Positions 34,263-43,124 of a stretch of DNA of 43,124 bases are shown here, piece after piece. Where the stretch lies: assembly GCA_944322395.1 (NCBI GenBank), contig CALUPA010000017.1, positions 1 through 43,124 of the forward strand, given 5' to 3'. The number at the start of each line of letters is the position of its first letter. Positions within the stretch are counted from its first letter, which is position 1. The stretch is from an uncultured Phocaeicola sp. (GTDB lineage: Bacteria; Bacteroidota; Bacteroidia; Bacteroidales; Bacteroidaceae). The notes below the pieces were generated by a model that saw nothing but the letters and a program-made list of their open reading frames with translations, was not told the origin of the DNA and did not search any database. The translations under genes and the position numbers were made by a program.

Positions 34263-36248
34263 TTATAGAGGCTTGTACTCAACGAATGCTTCCATTGCTT
34301 CGTAACATGCCAGTCCTAATCCATCGTAGAGTGATGCTGTTCCGCGGTTACGGTCCTCGCTTCTTTGCCAGAACAGACGTTCGTCATTGCCTAGGAATGG
34401 TGCACTTTCCATCTGTGACTGGTGTTTGAGGATTGAGTTGCGCTTAGCACGCAATTCTTCAGGACTTAAAGGAACTGCCATTTCGATGTTCTCTATTTCC
34501 CATTCAGCCCATGCACCACGGTACATCCATATTCTGCAGTCGTTCAACCATTCGGCACCGGCATTCTTTTCTTCGTCTATGGCTGCAAATACAGCATCTG
34601 TACATACTCTGTGAGTTCCATGTGGGTCGGCCAAGTCGCCTGCTACGTAAATCTGATGAGGCTTAACCTCTCTCAGAAGGTTTAGAACTATCTCAATATC
34701 CGGCAGGCTGATAGGGTTCTTTTCTATTTTACCTGTTTCGTAGAAAGGAAGGTCAAGGAAGTGACATCTTGATAAAGGAATATTGTTGTATGTACATGCT
34801 GTACGTGCTTCACCTCTGCGGATGAGTCCTTTGATAGTAAGAATGTCCCTTGAGTCTATATCGCCTTCTTTCTTTTCGGCAAAGAACTTCTTGATTTCAG
34901 CATACTTGTCATTGATAGTCTGATTCTGGCTGTCATCAAACAACTGGTTGAAACCGTTGATAAAGTGCATGAATCTTACCACTTCCTCATCGCCTACGGC
35001 AATATTGCCCGAAGTTTGGTATGCAACGTGCACCTCATGTCCTTGTTGAACAAGTCTTCTCAATGTACCACCCATTGAGATAACATCATCATCCGGGTGA
35101 GGAGAGAATACGATAACTCTTTTAGGGAATGGTTTTGCTCTTTCTGGACGGTAAGTGTCATCTGCATTAGGTTTTCCTCCAGGCCATCCGGTAATAGTGT
35201 GCTGAAGGTCGTTGAATACCTTGATATTTACATTGTATGCAGAGCCATATAGAGCAAGCAGTTCGCTCAAACCGTTATCATTGTAATCCTTGTTCGTTAG
35301 CTTCAGGATAGGTTTTCCTAGTGTCTGACACAACCATACGATTGCACTTCTGATAAGCTTATTGTTCCATTCGCAGTTTGCTACCAGCCACGGACGCTGT
35401 ATTCTTGTCAGATATGCAGCTGCTGCAAGGTCTGTACATACCACAGCATTGGTGTGCATCTGAAGGTAAGATGCCGGTAGAGTGTCGGTAATCTTTTCTT
35501 CTACAGTTTTGCGAATGATTTCGGCTTTGTCTTCGCCCCAAGCAAGTAGGAATACTTTTCTTGCACTAAGAATGGTTTTGATACCCATTGTAATGGAACA
35601 TGGAGGAAGATTGTCAACCCCAAGATTATGTGCAGCTTCAGAACGTGAAGTGCTGTCAAGCAATATAAGGCGAGTAGTTGAACTGGCTTGCGAACCAGGT
35701 TCGTTCATACCTATTATTCCTTTACGTCCTATTCCCAGTACAGCAATATCAATACCTCCGAATGTCTGTATTCTTTGTTCGTAAAGTCTGCAATGGTCTA
35801 TGATGGCATCCTGAGGAATACTGCCTTCCATTGTGAATATATTCTGTCTGTCAATGTCAACCTGTGAAATGAACTGCTTCATCAGATGGTTGAAAGTACT
35901 TCCTGCCCCTTCGTTGATTGGATAAAATTCAAAAAGATTGAACAGAATTACGTTCCTGAAACTTACTCCTTCGTCTTTATGACGACGAATCAGTTCCGTG
36001 AATAATGGTCTTAGTGAAGAACCTGTACCAAGTGCCATTGTACAGAACTTTCCTTCACGCTGTCTGTCCTGTATTTTTGCTATAATTTCATTTGCAATGT
36101 TTTCCGTTCCTTCGTCCATGGATTCGAAAATATTTGTGGTGATTTTTTCGAATCTAGTGATTACAGAACGTTCAACAGCATTCTCTGGTTTGTAATAACG
36201 TGTTGAAACATTGTTCAGTGAGATTTGCGATGTAAGATTTGTACGCAT
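34263..36248 (-). CDS. NagB-like (catalytically altered) / PIG-L deacetylase fusion protein
   Basis: A 661-residue cytoplasmic fusion. Residues about 45-300 are a NagB-like domain (MALGTGSSLRPLF, FGGIDIAVLGIGRKGIIGMNEPGS). About 375-600 is a PIG-L/LmbE deacetylase domain with zinc motif SPHPDDDVISMGG (His384, Asp387) and DPHGTHR later. The phosphate-binding GTGSS loop is kept. But the NagB residues Asp72, Asp141 and His143 are replaced by Phe106, Lys176 and Ile178, with only Glu148 kept as Glu183. The deaminase activity is therefore doubtful though such proteins are often named glucosamine-6-phosphate deaminase. It follows nagB by 22 bases. A likely job is deacetylating an N-acetylated sugar (phosphate), the NagB-like part binding it. 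Confidence 0.9.
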   Translation of the reverse strand: MRTNLTSQISLNNVSTRYYKPENAVERSVITRFEKITTNIFESMDEGTENIANEIIAKIQDRQREGKFCTMALGTGSSLRPLFTELIRRHKDEGVSFRNVILFNLFEFYPINEGAGSTFNHLMKQFISQVDIDRQNIFTMEGSIPQDAIIDHCRLYEQRIQTFGGIDIAVLGIGRKGIIGMNEPGSQASSTTRLILLDSTSRSEAAHNLGVDNLPPCSITMGIKTILSARKVFLLAWGEDKAEIIRKTVEEKITDTLPASYLQMHTNAVVCTDLAAAAYLTRIQRPWLVANCEWNNKLIRSAIVWLCQTLGKPILKLTNKDYNDNGLSELLALYGSAYNVNIKVFNDLQHTITGWPGGKPNADDTYRPERAKPFPKRVIVFSPHPDDDVISMGGTLRRLVQQGHEVHVAYQTSGNIAVGDEEVVRFMHFINGFNQLFDDSQNQTINDKYAEIKKFFAEKKEGDIDSRDILTIKGLIRRGEARTACTYNNIPLSRCHFLDLPFYETGKIEKNPISLPDIEIVLNLLREVKPHQIYVAGDLADPHGTHRVCTDAVFAAIDEEKNAGAEWLNDCRIWMYRGAWAEWEIENIEMAVPLSPEELRAKRNSILKHQSQMESAPFLGNDERLFWQRSEDRNRGTASLYDGLGLACYEAMEAFVEYKPL

Positions 36249-36270
36249 AAACTCTCGTTTTTTTAAGTTA

Positions 36271-37062
36271 TTAAAGATTGTTTTTTTCGATGTCCTTAAA
36301 GTATTTGTATGTACCTACTTTAAGTTCGTCTGTTGCAGCTTCGTCGCATACGATGATACCGTGCTGGTGCATCTGAAGTGCGCTGATTGTCCACATCTGA
36401 GTGATACCACCTTCTACTGCATGCTGCAAAGCACGAGCCTTGTTATGTCCGTTGCAGATAATCAAGACTTCCTTAGCCGAAAGTACAGTGCCTACACCTA
36501 CAGTAAGAGCTGTTTTAGGAACTTTGTTTACATCATTGTCGAAGAAACGTGAGTTTGCGATAATAGTATCTGTAGTAAGTGTTTTTACTCTTGTACGTGA
36601 TGAAAGTGAAGAACCCGGTTCGTTGAATGCTATATGACCGTCAGGACCTATACCTCCCAGGAACAGGTCAATTCCACCGAATTTTTCGATTTCCTTTTCG
36701 TAGTTTGCACATTCAGCCTCAAGGTCAGAAGCATTTCCGTTTAAGATGTGTATATTTTCTTTGCAGATATCAATGTGATTGAAGAAGTTGTTATACATGA
36801 AAGAGTGGTAGCTTTCAGGGTGTGATTCTGGAAGACCTACGTATTCATCCATGTTGAATGTTACTACGTTTTTGAATGAAACCTTACCCTGTTTGTTCAG
36901 TTCAATCAGGGCTTTGTACATTCCAAGTGGAGATGATCCTGTAGGAAGACCTAAAACGAAAGGTTTTTCTTTAGTGGGATTAGCTGCATTAATTTTATTT
37001 GCAACGTAATTTGCAGCCCAATTAGATATTGACTGATAATCTGGTTCAATAATTACTCTCAT
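36271..37062 (-). CDS. nagB: Glucosamine-6-phosphate deaminase
   Basis: NagB converts glucosamine-6-phosphate to fructose-6-phosphate and ammonia, feeding amino sugars into glycolysis. The 263-residue protein lines up with E. coli NagB by number. It has [14 protein letters not shown] (about 39-52), FNMDEYVGL with catalytic Asp72, and [17 protein letters not shown] with Asp141, His143 and Glu148. It is first in a two-gene unit with the PIG-L fusion and is divergent from a ROK regulator. The promoter at 37134-37165 is excellent. Confidence 0.97.
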   Translation of the reverse strand: MRVIIEPDYQSISNWAANYVANKINAANPTKEKPFVLGLPTGSSPLGMYKALIELNKQGKVSFKNVVTFNMDEYVGLPESHPESYHSFMYNNFFNHIDICKENIHILNGNASDLEAECANYEKEIEKFGGIDLFLGGIGPDGHIAFNEPGSSLSSRTRVKTLTTDTIIANSRFFDNDVNKVPKTALTVGVGTVLSAKEVLIICNGHNKARALQHAVEGGITQMWTISALQMHQHGIIVCDEAATDELKVGTYKYFKDIEKNNL

Positions 37063-37133
37063 GATTTTTGGTTTTATTAGTTTATAAATTTAGTTAACTA
37101 TACGCTTGTATATGAAATATTTTGAGAACTATG

Positions 37134-37165
37134 CAAAGATACCTATCATAAATTAGAAAGACAAA
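37134..37165 (-). promoter_or_regulatory. Promoter of nagB
   Basis: On the minus strand TTTG at 37162-37165, 20 bases, then TATCTTTG at 37134-37141. It is about 72 bases before the start codon, in the region shared with the divergent ROK gene. Confidence 0.75.
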
Positions 37166-37209
37166 TAAAAAAAAAGAATTTTTATAAGTCGAATATTAAA
37201 AAAAACTGC

Positions 37210-37217
37210 TATTTTTG
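37210..37217 (+). promoter_or_regulatory. -7 box for the ROK regulator gene
   Basis: TATTTTTG fits TAnnTTTG, 26 bases before the ATG at 37244. No good -33 box. Only about 45 bases separate it from the divergent nagB promoter, so one operator could control both. Confidence 0.5.
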
Positions 37218-37243
37218 TAGCATATACTATAAAAACTATAAAT

Positions 37244-38446
37244 ATGGGACAGAGGCTATTGGATGAAATTAAGAAAGGTACCAAAAGTGCTACGATGAAA
37301 CGTCGTATAATTACACATTTTATTTATAATGGTTATGCTACGATTACTGACCTATCTAAAGATATGGATTTAAGTATTCCTACTATTACAAAATTAGTAG
37401 ACGAAATGTGTGAGGATGGTTATGTAGATGATAATGGAAAGTTGGAAACAAATGGAGGAAGACATCCTAATCTGTATGGCTTGAATCCTGATGCTTGCTA
37501 TTTCTTGGGGGTAGAGGTCGCTCAAAAATATTTGAGTTTTTGTGTAGTTAATTTTAGAGGTGAAATAGTAGATTCTAAGACTAAGATTCCTTTTGAACGC
37601 GAAAATACAGTGGAGTGTTTGGACAAAATGTGTGATGAGATTTTGTCTTATGTGAATTCATTACCGTATAAGAAAGAAAAGTATCTTAATGTATGTGTAG
37701 CGTTGCATGGTCGAGTAAATCCTGTAACAGGTTGTAGCTTCGGAACCTTTAACTTTGCACAGACACCAATTAGCGAAATGATTACTGATAGAATCGGTAT
37801 CAATACTTGCGTAGACAATGACAGTAGGACTACTGCTTATGGCGAATATATGATGCGTTCTGTAAAGTGTCCTAAAAATGTGATATTTATAAATGTAAGC
37901 TGGGGACTTGGAATGGGTATCATTATAGATGGTAAGCTATATAACGGAATGTCTGGGTTTGCCGGTGAGTTTGGACATAATTTTGGGTATGACAATCAGC
38001 AGATATGCCATTGCGGTAAGAAGGGTTGTATTGAAACAGAGGTGTCATGCTCTGCTTTATATCGTAAATTTATCGAAAGACTTAGGAATGGAGAAAGTTC
38101 TATAGTACTGAAAGAAAAATCTATTGATGATATTCAGTTAGATGACATTTTCAATGCAGTTGATAGAGAGGATGTGCTTGCTATTGAGCTGGTGGAGGAA
38201 ATTGGTCACGAGTTAGGAAGACATATCGGTGGCTTGATTAATATATTTAACCCAGAGCAAGTTATAATAGGTGGTGATATGTCAAAGGTTGGGGATTATC
38301 TTTTACATCCTGTTATTTCTGCAATCAGAAAGCATACCTTGAATATGATGTATCGTGACTCAGATATTGTTTTGTCAGAACTTGAAGATAAGGCGAATGT
38401 AGTGGGTGCAGCATTGTTGTCAAGGAGCAATCTTTTTGTTATATAA
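37244..38446 (+). CDS. ROK-family transcriptional regulator (NagC/XylR type)
   Basis: A 400-residue regulator. A winged helix-turn-helix occupies about residues 18-75 (RRIITHFIYNGYATITDLSKDMDLSIPTITKLVDEMCEDGYV). A ROK sugar-binding/kinase-like domain follows (Pfam PF00480), with GVEVAQKYLSFCVVNFRG, VDNDSRTTAYGEY, GLGMGIIIDGKLYNGMSGFAGEFGHN and the zinc site CHCGKKGC (Cys255, Cys257, Cys262). ROK regulators usually bind a sugar or sugar phosphate and repress uptake or catabolic genes. Divergence from nagB suggests an amino-sugar ligand. A long hairpin terminator follows. Confidence 0.92.
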   Translation: MGQRLLDEIKKGTKSATMKRRIITHFIYNGYATITDLSKDMDLSIPTITKLVDEMCEDGYVDDNGKLETNGGRHPNLYGLNPDACYFLGVEVAQKYLSFCVVNFRGEIVDSKTKIPFERENTVECLDKMCDEILSYVNSLPYKKEKYLNVCVALHGRVNPVTGCSFGTFNFAQTPISEMITDRIGINTCVDNDSRTTAYGEYMMRSVKCPKNVIFINVSWGLGMGIIIDGKLYNGMSGFAGEFGHNFGYDNQQICHCGKKGCIETEVSCSALYRKFIERLRNGESSIVLKEKSIDDIQLDDIFNAVDREDVLAIELVEEIGHELGRHIGGLINIFNPEQVIIGGDMSKVGDYLLHPVISAIRKHTLNMMYRDSDIVLSELEDKANVVGAALLSRSNLFVI

Positions 38447-38469
38447 TTCTTATATCTGTTTTATAATTG

Positions 38470-38526
38470 ATAAAGGAACTGTTTCATTCTATATAAGTAG
38501 TTGAAAACAGTTCCTTTATTTTTTTA
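38470..38526 (+). terminator. Terminator of the ROK regulator gene
   Basis: ATAAAGGAACTGTTT (38470-38484) and AAACAGTTCCTTTAT (38505-38519) form a perfect 15-base stem followed by a T-rich tail. It can also serve the convergent HAD gene, whose stop lies at 38524-38526. Confidence 0.9.
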
Positions 38527-39255
38527 TTTGTCAATTTCGTTTCTGAAGCAATTCCAATTGTCTGAAAGCTCTTGCATGGAATTGAATAATATGTTTGCAC
38601 CTTCGTCTAGTAGTGCAGAATCTGGCAAAGGTCCGGTATTTACTGCTATTGTGAAAATTCCAGCTGCAACTCCTGCTTTTACTCCAAGCGGAGCATTCTC
38701 TACCACTACTGCTTCATTAGGATTTATTCTGGCTTTTTTTAGTCCCATAAGATATGGTTCCGGATTTGGCTTACCATATTTTACGTCGAATGCTGTAACC
38801 ATGAATTCTTTCTGGAAAATACCTGGGAAATGATGGTTAAGGTTGTCTATAAGAGACAATTGTCCAGAACCTGTTACTAGTACAGGTTGAAGTCCTGAAT
38901 CTTTGATATTACGTAGTAATGTGTATGCACCTGGCATTGCTTCCGCTTTGGGAAGACTGTTGAATATATCACTTTTCGTTTGATATATTTTCTTTATTTC
39001 CTCTTCGCTGGCATTACATCCTCTTTCTCGCATACATACTATGTTGATAGTACTTGCTCCTGTACGCCCTTCATGCATATACGCTTCTTCTTCGCTAAGG
39101 TTCATACCATATATTGCCATTGCTTTGTTCCATGCTTTTGCATGGTTCTTCATTGAGTCGAACAGAACTCCGTCCATATCGAACAGAACTGCTTTAAGAT
39201 TGATCTTGTTATATCCTTTTCCCTTTAAATAGTTTTGTATTGCTTTTTCAAACAT
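38524..39255 (-). CDS. HAD-superfamily phosphatase (beta-phosphoglucomutase-like)
   Basis: A 243-residue hydrolase. Motif I is LKAVLFDMDGVLFDSM (nucleophile Asp and acid/base Asp in DMD). Motif II is VLVTGSG. Motif III Lys is in DVKYGKPNPEPYLMGLKKA, and the last acidic motif is AVVVENAPLGVKAGVAAG. The helical cap between motifs I and II is of the beta-phosphoglucomutase/GPP type. Such enzymes dephosphorylate or isomerise sugar phosphates; the substrate is unknown. An in-frame GTG ten codons earlier exists, but the ATG at 39253-39255 is preferred. It is downstream of pgi, beyond a hairpin at 39279-39315. Confidence 0.88.
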   Translation of the reverse strand: MFEKAIQNYLKGKGYNKINLKAVLFDMDGVLFDSMKNHAKAWNKAMAIYGMNLSEEEAYMHEGRTGASTINIVCMRERGCNASEEEIKKIYQTKSDIFNSLPKAEAMPGAYTLLRNIKDSGLQPVLVTGSGQLSLIDNLNHHFPGIFQKEFMVTAFDVKYGKPNPEPYLMGLKKARINPNEAVVVENAPLGVKAGVAAGIFTIAVNTGPLPDSALLDEGANILFNSMQELSDNWNCFRNEIDK

Positions 39256-39278
39256 TACTGGTGTTTTTAAATTATTTA

Positions 39279-39315
39279 AAGGCACGTATTACAGCAATGC
39301 CGTAGTACGTGCCTT
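39279..39315 (-). terminator. Long hairpin between pgi and the HAD gene
   Basis: AAGGCACGTA and TACGTGCCTT pair perfectly, and after one mismatch the stem continues to within three bases of the loop. The T-run on the minus strand is weak (CCTTTAAATAATTT), so it may be a partial terminator or 3' end stabiliser for pgi. Confidence 0.6.
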
Positions 39316-39344
39316 GTTTATTTTTATAAGTTACAGTCGTTTAT

Positions 39345-40694
39345 TTACTTTTTCAGACGAGCCTGGATAGCTTCTGATTCTTTTTCATAACCTGGTTTAT
39401 TGAGTAGGGCAAACATGTTTTTCTTGTATGCTTCAACTCCCGGCTGGTTGAATGGATTTACTTCAAGGAGATAACCGCTGATACCGCAAGCTTTTTCGAA
39501 GAAGTAAATCAACTGTCCGATGTAATATTCGTTCAATGCAGGTACAGAAACTCTCATGTTTGGAACACCACCGTCAACGTGTGCAAGCTGAGTTCCGAGT
39601 TCTGCCATCTTATTTACTTCGTCAACACGTTTTCCAGCAAGGAAGTTCAGTCCGTCAAGGTTCTGTTCGTCTGTAGGGACACGAAGTTCGTGGTTAGGAG
39701 TTTCTATTGAGACAACAGTTTCGTAGATAGTACGCTCGCCTTCCTGAATCCACTGACCCATTGAGTGAAGGTCTGTTGAGAAGTCAACTGAACTTGGGTA
39801 GATACCTTTACCGTCCTTACCTTCTGATTCACCGTAAAGCTGTTTCCACCATTCGTTGAAATAGTGAAGTTTTGGCTGGTAGTTAACCAGAATTTCTATC
39901 TTCTTGCCGTTACGGTAAAGCTCGTTACGAGTTGCAGCATAAAGCGCAGCTGGATTTTCGTACATGTTTTCGTTAGCACAAACTTCTTCCATCTTGCGTG
40001 CACCTTCAACAAGCTTTTCGATGTCGATACCTGCCACTGCAATAGGAAGTAAACCTACTGGAGTAAGTACAGAGAAACGTCCACCTACGTTGTCAGGAAT
40101 GATAAATGATTTGTAACCTTCATTGTCGGCAGTTACACGTGCAGCACCTTTCTTAGCGTCAGTAACTGCTACGATAACTTTGCGTGCCATTTCTTTTCCA
40201 CGCTGGTCTTCGCACTGTTTTTTAAGAAGACGGAAGGCAAGAGCTGTTTCAGTAGTAGTACCAGATTTTGATATGTTGATTACACCAAATTTCTTGTCTT
40301 TTAAGAAGCTTGTCAATTCATAAAGATAGTCTTCGCCGATATTATGTCCGGCAAAAATGATAGTTGGTTCGCCTGCTTTCTTTTCTTTAAGCCACTGGAA
40401 GCTGTCAGACATTGCCTCTATCACGGCACGTGCGCCAAGATAACTACCGCCGATACCTGCAACAACCACTACTTCGCAGTTCTCACGAAGAACAGCTGCT
40501 GTAGCTTTGATATCTTCGATGTGTTCTTTTGTTATAGAAGATGGAAGATGAAGCCAGCCCAGGAAGTCGTTTCCAAGTCCTGTTCCTTTTTCAAGAGTTT
40601 CCATGTAGGTCTTAACCAATGGCTCATAAGTAGCCAGTTTTCCTTCTGCCATGAAGCTGACAGAGTTCTCGATGTTTAATTTAATATTTTCCAT
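39345..40694 (-). CDS. pgi: Glucose-6-phosphate isomerase
   Basis: PGI interconverts glucose-6-phosphate and fructose-6-phosphate. The 449-residue protein is of the short bacterial type. Visible features are [17 protein letters not shown] (about residue 77), [21 protein letters not shown] with the phosphate-binding [29 protein letters not shown], the [30 protein letters not shown] active-site region, and [12 protein letters not shown] near the end. An upstream TTG two codons earlier is in frame, but the ATG at 40692-40694 is preferred. It starts 10 bases after gpsA ends, so the two are co-transcribed. Confidence 0.96.
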   Translation of the reverse strand: MENIKLNIENSVSFMAEGKLATYEPLVKTYMETLEKGTGLGNDFLGWLHLPSSITKEHIEDIKATAAVLRENCEVVVVAGIGGSYLGARAVIEAMSDSFQWLKEKKAGEPTIIFAGHNIGEDYLYELTSFLKDKKFGVINISKSGTTTETALAFRLLKKQCEDQRGKEMARKVIVAVTDAKKGAARVTADNEGYKSFIIPDNVGGRFSVLTPVGLLPIAVAGIDIEKLVEGARKMEEVCANENMYENPAALYAATRNELYRNGKKIEILVNYQPKLHYFNEWWKQLYGESEGKDGKGIYPSSVDFSTDLHSMGQWIQEGERTIYETVVSIETPNHELRVPTDEQNLDGLNFLAGKRVDEVNKMAELGTQLAHVDGGVPNMRVSVPALNEYYIGQLIYFFEKACGISGYLLEVNPFNQPGVEAYKKNMFALLNKPGYEKESEAIQARLKK

Positions 40695-40704
40695 ATTCAA
40701 AAAT

Positions 40705-41700
40705 TTATCTGAATGAATCTGTTAAAAGCTTTATTTCTATCATAGGAGTTATGCGCTCGTACAGAATATTGTACACAGCATCTACAATAGGCATATTAAC
40801 GTGCAGATGCTTGTTCAATTCCTTAATACATTTGGTTCCGTAGTATCCTTCGGCTATCATTTCCATTTCTATCTGTGCACTTTTCACAGAGTATCCTTTT
40901 CCTATCATTGTTCCGAAAACACGGTTACGGCTGAAATTGGAGTAACTTGTTACCAGTAAGTCTCCCAGATAGGCCGATTCGTTGGTACATCTGTCCACTG
41001 GATGTACGGTATTAAGGAAACGGTTCATTTCCTGTATTGCATTTGAAATCAAGACAGCTTGAAAATTGTCTCCATATTTCAGACCACTACAAATACCTGC
41101 TGCAATAGCATAAACATTTTTCAATACAGAAGCATATTCTATACCCGCTACATCGGTATTTACAGAAGTCTTAATGTAATGGCCTGCCAGCTGTTGGGCA
41201 AAGATTTTTGCCTTTTCAATATCTTTACAGCCAACGGTTAGATAAGAGAGACGTTCAAGTGCCACTTCTTCGGCATGACATGGACCTGCCAGTACAGCTA
41301 TGTTTTCTTCTGGAACACCATATACCTTATTAAAATAGTCAGAAACAATAAGGTTTTCGTCAGGAACGATACCTTTTATGGCTGTTACTATGAATTTGTC
41401 CTTGATTTTGGTTTTCAGTTTCTTTAGATGACTTTTAAGGTAAGGCGATGGGGTAACGAAAATCAGGGTGTCTGATTCTTTTACCACCTTATTAATATCC
41501 GATGAAAAGTTGATATTCTTTACGTTGAAGCGTACACTAGTAAGATAAGCCGGATTATGTCCGAGACGCTTGAAATCTTCTATTCGGTCGTCTCTACGCA
41601 TATACCAGTTTATTGATTCGGCTTGGGTAAGAATAATCTTTGCAATAGCTGTAGCCCAGCTACCTCCTCCCATAATAGCTATTTTACCAGGGAATTTCAC
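40705..41700 (-). CDS. gpsA: NAD(P)H-dependent glycerol-3-phosphate dehydrogenase, GTG start
   Basis: GpsA reduces dihydroxyacetone phosphate to sn-glycerol-3-phosphate for phospholipid synthesis. The 331-residue protein has the nucleotide-binding [16 protein letters not shown] (about residues 6-21), [41 protein letters not shown] and [27 protein letters not shown] with the catalytic Lys in VLKN. The start is GTG at 41698-41700: the next ATG is codon 10, inside the Rossmann strand, and homologues begin [17 protein letters not shown]. It lies between lysS and pgi on one strand. Confidence 0.95.
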   Translation of the reverse strand: MKFPGKIAIMGGGSWATAIAKIILTQAESINWYMRRDDRIEDFKRLGHNPAYLTSVRFNVKNINFSSDINKVVKESDTLIFVTPSPYLKSHLKKLKTKIKDKFIVTAIKGIVPDENLIVSDYFNKVYGVPEENIAVLAGPCHAEEVALERLSYLTVGCKDIEKAKIFAQQLAGHYIKTSVNTDVAGIEYASVLKNVYAIAAGICSGLKYGDNFQAVLISNAIQEMNRFLNTVHPVDRCTNESAYLGDLLVTSYSNFSRNRVFGTMIGKGYSVKSAQIEMEMIAEGYYGTKCIKELNKHLHVNMPIVDAVYNILYERITPMIEIKLLTDSFR

Positions 41701-41716
41701 TTTGGTAATTGTTTTA

Positions 41717-41789
41717 TTGGTTTTTAAGTTCTTAAGCTTTTAAGTTTGTAAGTTTTGAATAATCCAAAACTTACAAACTCAAAAACCAA
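41717..41789 (-). terminator. Hairpin past lysS with AAGTT repeats
   Basis: An inner stem of 14 perfect pairs (41744-41757 with 41765-41778) sits within an outer stem (41717-41725 with 41781-41789). The unpaired stretch between holds short repeats (AAGTTCTTAAGCTTTTAAG). On the minus strand it follows the lysS stop by five bases. It lies before gpsA, so it may end or weaken lysS transcripts. Confidence 0.6.
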
Positions 41790-41793
41790 ATAC

Positions 41794-43124
41794 TTATTTT
41801 ATATTCTGTATCCAGTTGCTGACTTCGTCAACTGTAGGATTCTTAAGTTCAAGTTTATATTTCTTATTTACTCCGCAGATGTCCATGTGCAGTTTCTGAG
41901 GGTTTACGTCCTTCATGTCTGCAACCATATTGTATCCGGCTTTCTGAATAAGAGCTACCCATTCTTCAGGAACACCAATTTCCATGAATTTTGCCGGAGC
42001 ATCCTTTGGTATCACCTTTTCAGGTCTCATCTGTGGGAAGAATAATACTTCCTGAATTGTGCTCTGACCAGTCATAAGCATAACCAGACGGTCCATACCG
42101 ATACCCATACCTGATGTAGGAGGCATACCGTATTCAAGGGCACGAACGAAGTCCTTGTCGATAATCATAGCTTCGTCATCACCCTTTTCGCTCAGTCTCA
42201 TCTGTTCTTCGAAACGTTCAAGCTGGTCAATTGGGTCGTTAAGCTCAGAATAAGCGTTACACAATTCCTTACCGTTTACCATAAGTTCGAAACGCTCTGT
42301 CAATTCAGGATTATTACGATGACGCTTAGTAAGTGGAGACATTTCGATAGGGTAGTCAGTGATGAATGTAGGTTGTATGTAATTGCCTTCGCAGAACTCG
42401 CCGAAGATTTCGTCGATGAGCTTGCCTTTACCCATAGTATCGTCAATTTCCATATTGAGCTTCTTGCAAACTTCGCGAATCTGCTCTTCGTTCAGACCTG
42501 TAAGGTCATAGCCTGTGAATTCCTTGATAGAATCAAGCATAGTCACACGCTTGAAAGGAGCCTTGAAGTTGATGATGTTGTCGCCCACTTTCACTTCAGT
42601 AGTACCGTTTACGTCAAGACAGATTTTTTCAATCATGTTTTCAGTAAACTTCATCATCCAGTTGTAGTCCTTGTATGCCACATAGATTTCCATACATGTG
42701 AACTCAGGATTGTGTGTGCGGTCCATACCTTCGTTACGGAAATTCTTACCGATTTCGTATACACCTTCGAATCCACCTACGATTAGACGTTTCAGATACA
42801 ATTCACTGGCAATACGCATGTACAAAGGAATGTCAAGCGCATTGTGATGAGTGATGAACGGACGTGCTGCCGCACCACCAGCAATAGCTTGAAGAATAGG
42901 AGTTTCAACTTCGATATAGCCTTTTGAGTTGAAATATTCGCGCATTGAGTTATAAACCTTGTTGCGCTTTAGGAATATGTCTTTCACTCCGTCGTTTACC
43001 ACTAGGTCGACATAACGCTGACGGTAACGGAGTTCTGGATCTTCGAATTTGTCGTAAGCCACTCCATCTTTATATTTTACGATAGGAAGCGGTTTGATTG
43101 ATTTAGATAGAACTGTAAGTTTCT
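41794..43124 (-). CDS. lysS: Lysyl-tRNA synthetase, class II, N-terminus outside the window
   Basis: LysS charges tRNA-Lys. The reading frame stays open to the window edge. Residues [21 protein letters not shown], read from 43063-43124 on, join directly to [19 protein letters not shown], so the GTG at 43060-43062 is an internal Val. Part of the anticodon-binding OB domain is missing at the edge. Class II motif 2 is [20 protein letters not shown] and motif 3 is [14 protein letters not shown]. After FFPQMRPE a C-terminal extension of about 75 residues ([14 protein letters not shown] ... [12 protein letters not shown]) goes beyond the E. coli enzyme's end and is usual in Bacteroidota. gpsA lies 93 bases downstream. 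Confidence 0.96.
   Translation of the reverse strand, partial: KLTVLSKSIKPLPIVKYKDGVAYDKFEDPELRYRQRYVDLVVNDGVKDIFLKRNKVYNSMREYFNSKGYIEVETPILQAIAGGAAARPFITHHNALDIPLYMRIASELYLKRLIVGGFEGVYEIGKNFRNEGMDRTHNPEFTCMEIYVAYKDYNWMMKFTENMIEKICLDVNGTTEVKVGDNIINFKAPFKRVTMLDSIKEFTGYDLTGLNEEQIREVCKKLNMEIDDTMGKGKLIDEIFGEFCEGNYIQPTFITDYPIEMSPLTKRHRNNPELTERFELMVNGKELCNAYSELNDPIDQLERFEEQMRLSEKGDDEAMIIDKDFVRALEYGMPPTSGMGIGMDRLVMLMTGQSTIQEVLFFPQMRPEKVIPKDAPAKFMEIGVPEEWVALIQKAGYNMVADMKDVNPQKLHMDICGVNKKYKLELKNPTVDEVSNWIQNIK

Noticed and set aside
41717..41789. Short AAGTT repeats as a possible CRISPR or tandem array
   Set aside because: Units are about 5-9 bases, irregular and explained by an AT-rich hairpin past lysS.
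43060..43062. GTG as the start of lysS
   Set aside because: The frame continues upstream into the normal LysS sequence up to the window edge, so it is an internal Val.

Overview
The window is chromosomal DNA from a member of the Bacteroidales (Bacteroidaceae/Prevotellaceae-like; genus not resolved). Evidence: promoters fit the Bacteroidota pattern TTTG, 19-20 bases, TAnnTTTG; there are no clear Shine-Dalgarno sequences; several proteins are Bacteroidota-type forms (about 390-residue PurM, LysS with a C-terminal extension, AsnA, Bacteroidota LptD, short CstA, NamZ/DUF1343, a NagB-like/PIG-L fusion). It is mostly core genome, with no prophage, insertion sequence, CRISPR array or rRNA. Both ends cut genes: prfA on the left and lysS on the right.

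Layout. 1-1820 (minus): purM, two small paralogous membrane proteins, start of prfA. 1821-2648: long AT-rich gap with a large inverted repeat. 2649-4214: AAA-ATPase/PD-(D/E)XK protein, convergent with a secreted GHL10-type glycosidase (4229-5902). 6046-12703 (plus): five closely spaced genes for CstA, YbjQ, a DcaP-like porin and two DUF3857 proteins, one with a transglutaminase triad and one without the Cys. 12763-13932: pgk, with an apparent in-frame loss of about 29 codons. 14074-19179 (minus): envelope module of a PagL-like lipid A deacylase, three lipoproteins and a Crp/Fnr-type regulator, with an identical 14-bp palindrome in front of both lipoprotein transcription units. 19394-23711: FadL-type protein, MATE exporter, ffh. 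23867-30352: NamZ-like hydrolase, HD-domain protein, lptD, ung, asnA. 30587-30658: tRNA-Arg(CCG). 30816-34188: cutC and a large transglutaminase lipoprotein. 34263-38446: amino-sugar locus with nagB and a NagB-like/PIG-L fusion, divergent from a ROK regulator. 38524-43124 (minus): lysS, gpsA, pgi and a HAD phosphatase.

How the genes work together. nagB feeds GlcN-6-P into fructose-6-P, with pgi, gpsA and pgk around it in central sugar metabolism; the divergent ROK protein is the natural candidate regulator. lptD, fadL, the PagL-like enzyme, the porin and NamZ act on the outer membrane or wall. The signals most worth a second look are the palindrome pair beside the Crp-type regulator, the deleted pgk segment, the NagB-like domain lacking the deaminase catalytic residues, the CstA/porin/DUF3857 cluster and a dispersed hairpin repeat present twice. 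I saw no wholly new multi-gene system that I can prove; the Crp-linked envelope module and the CstA cluster are the best candidates.
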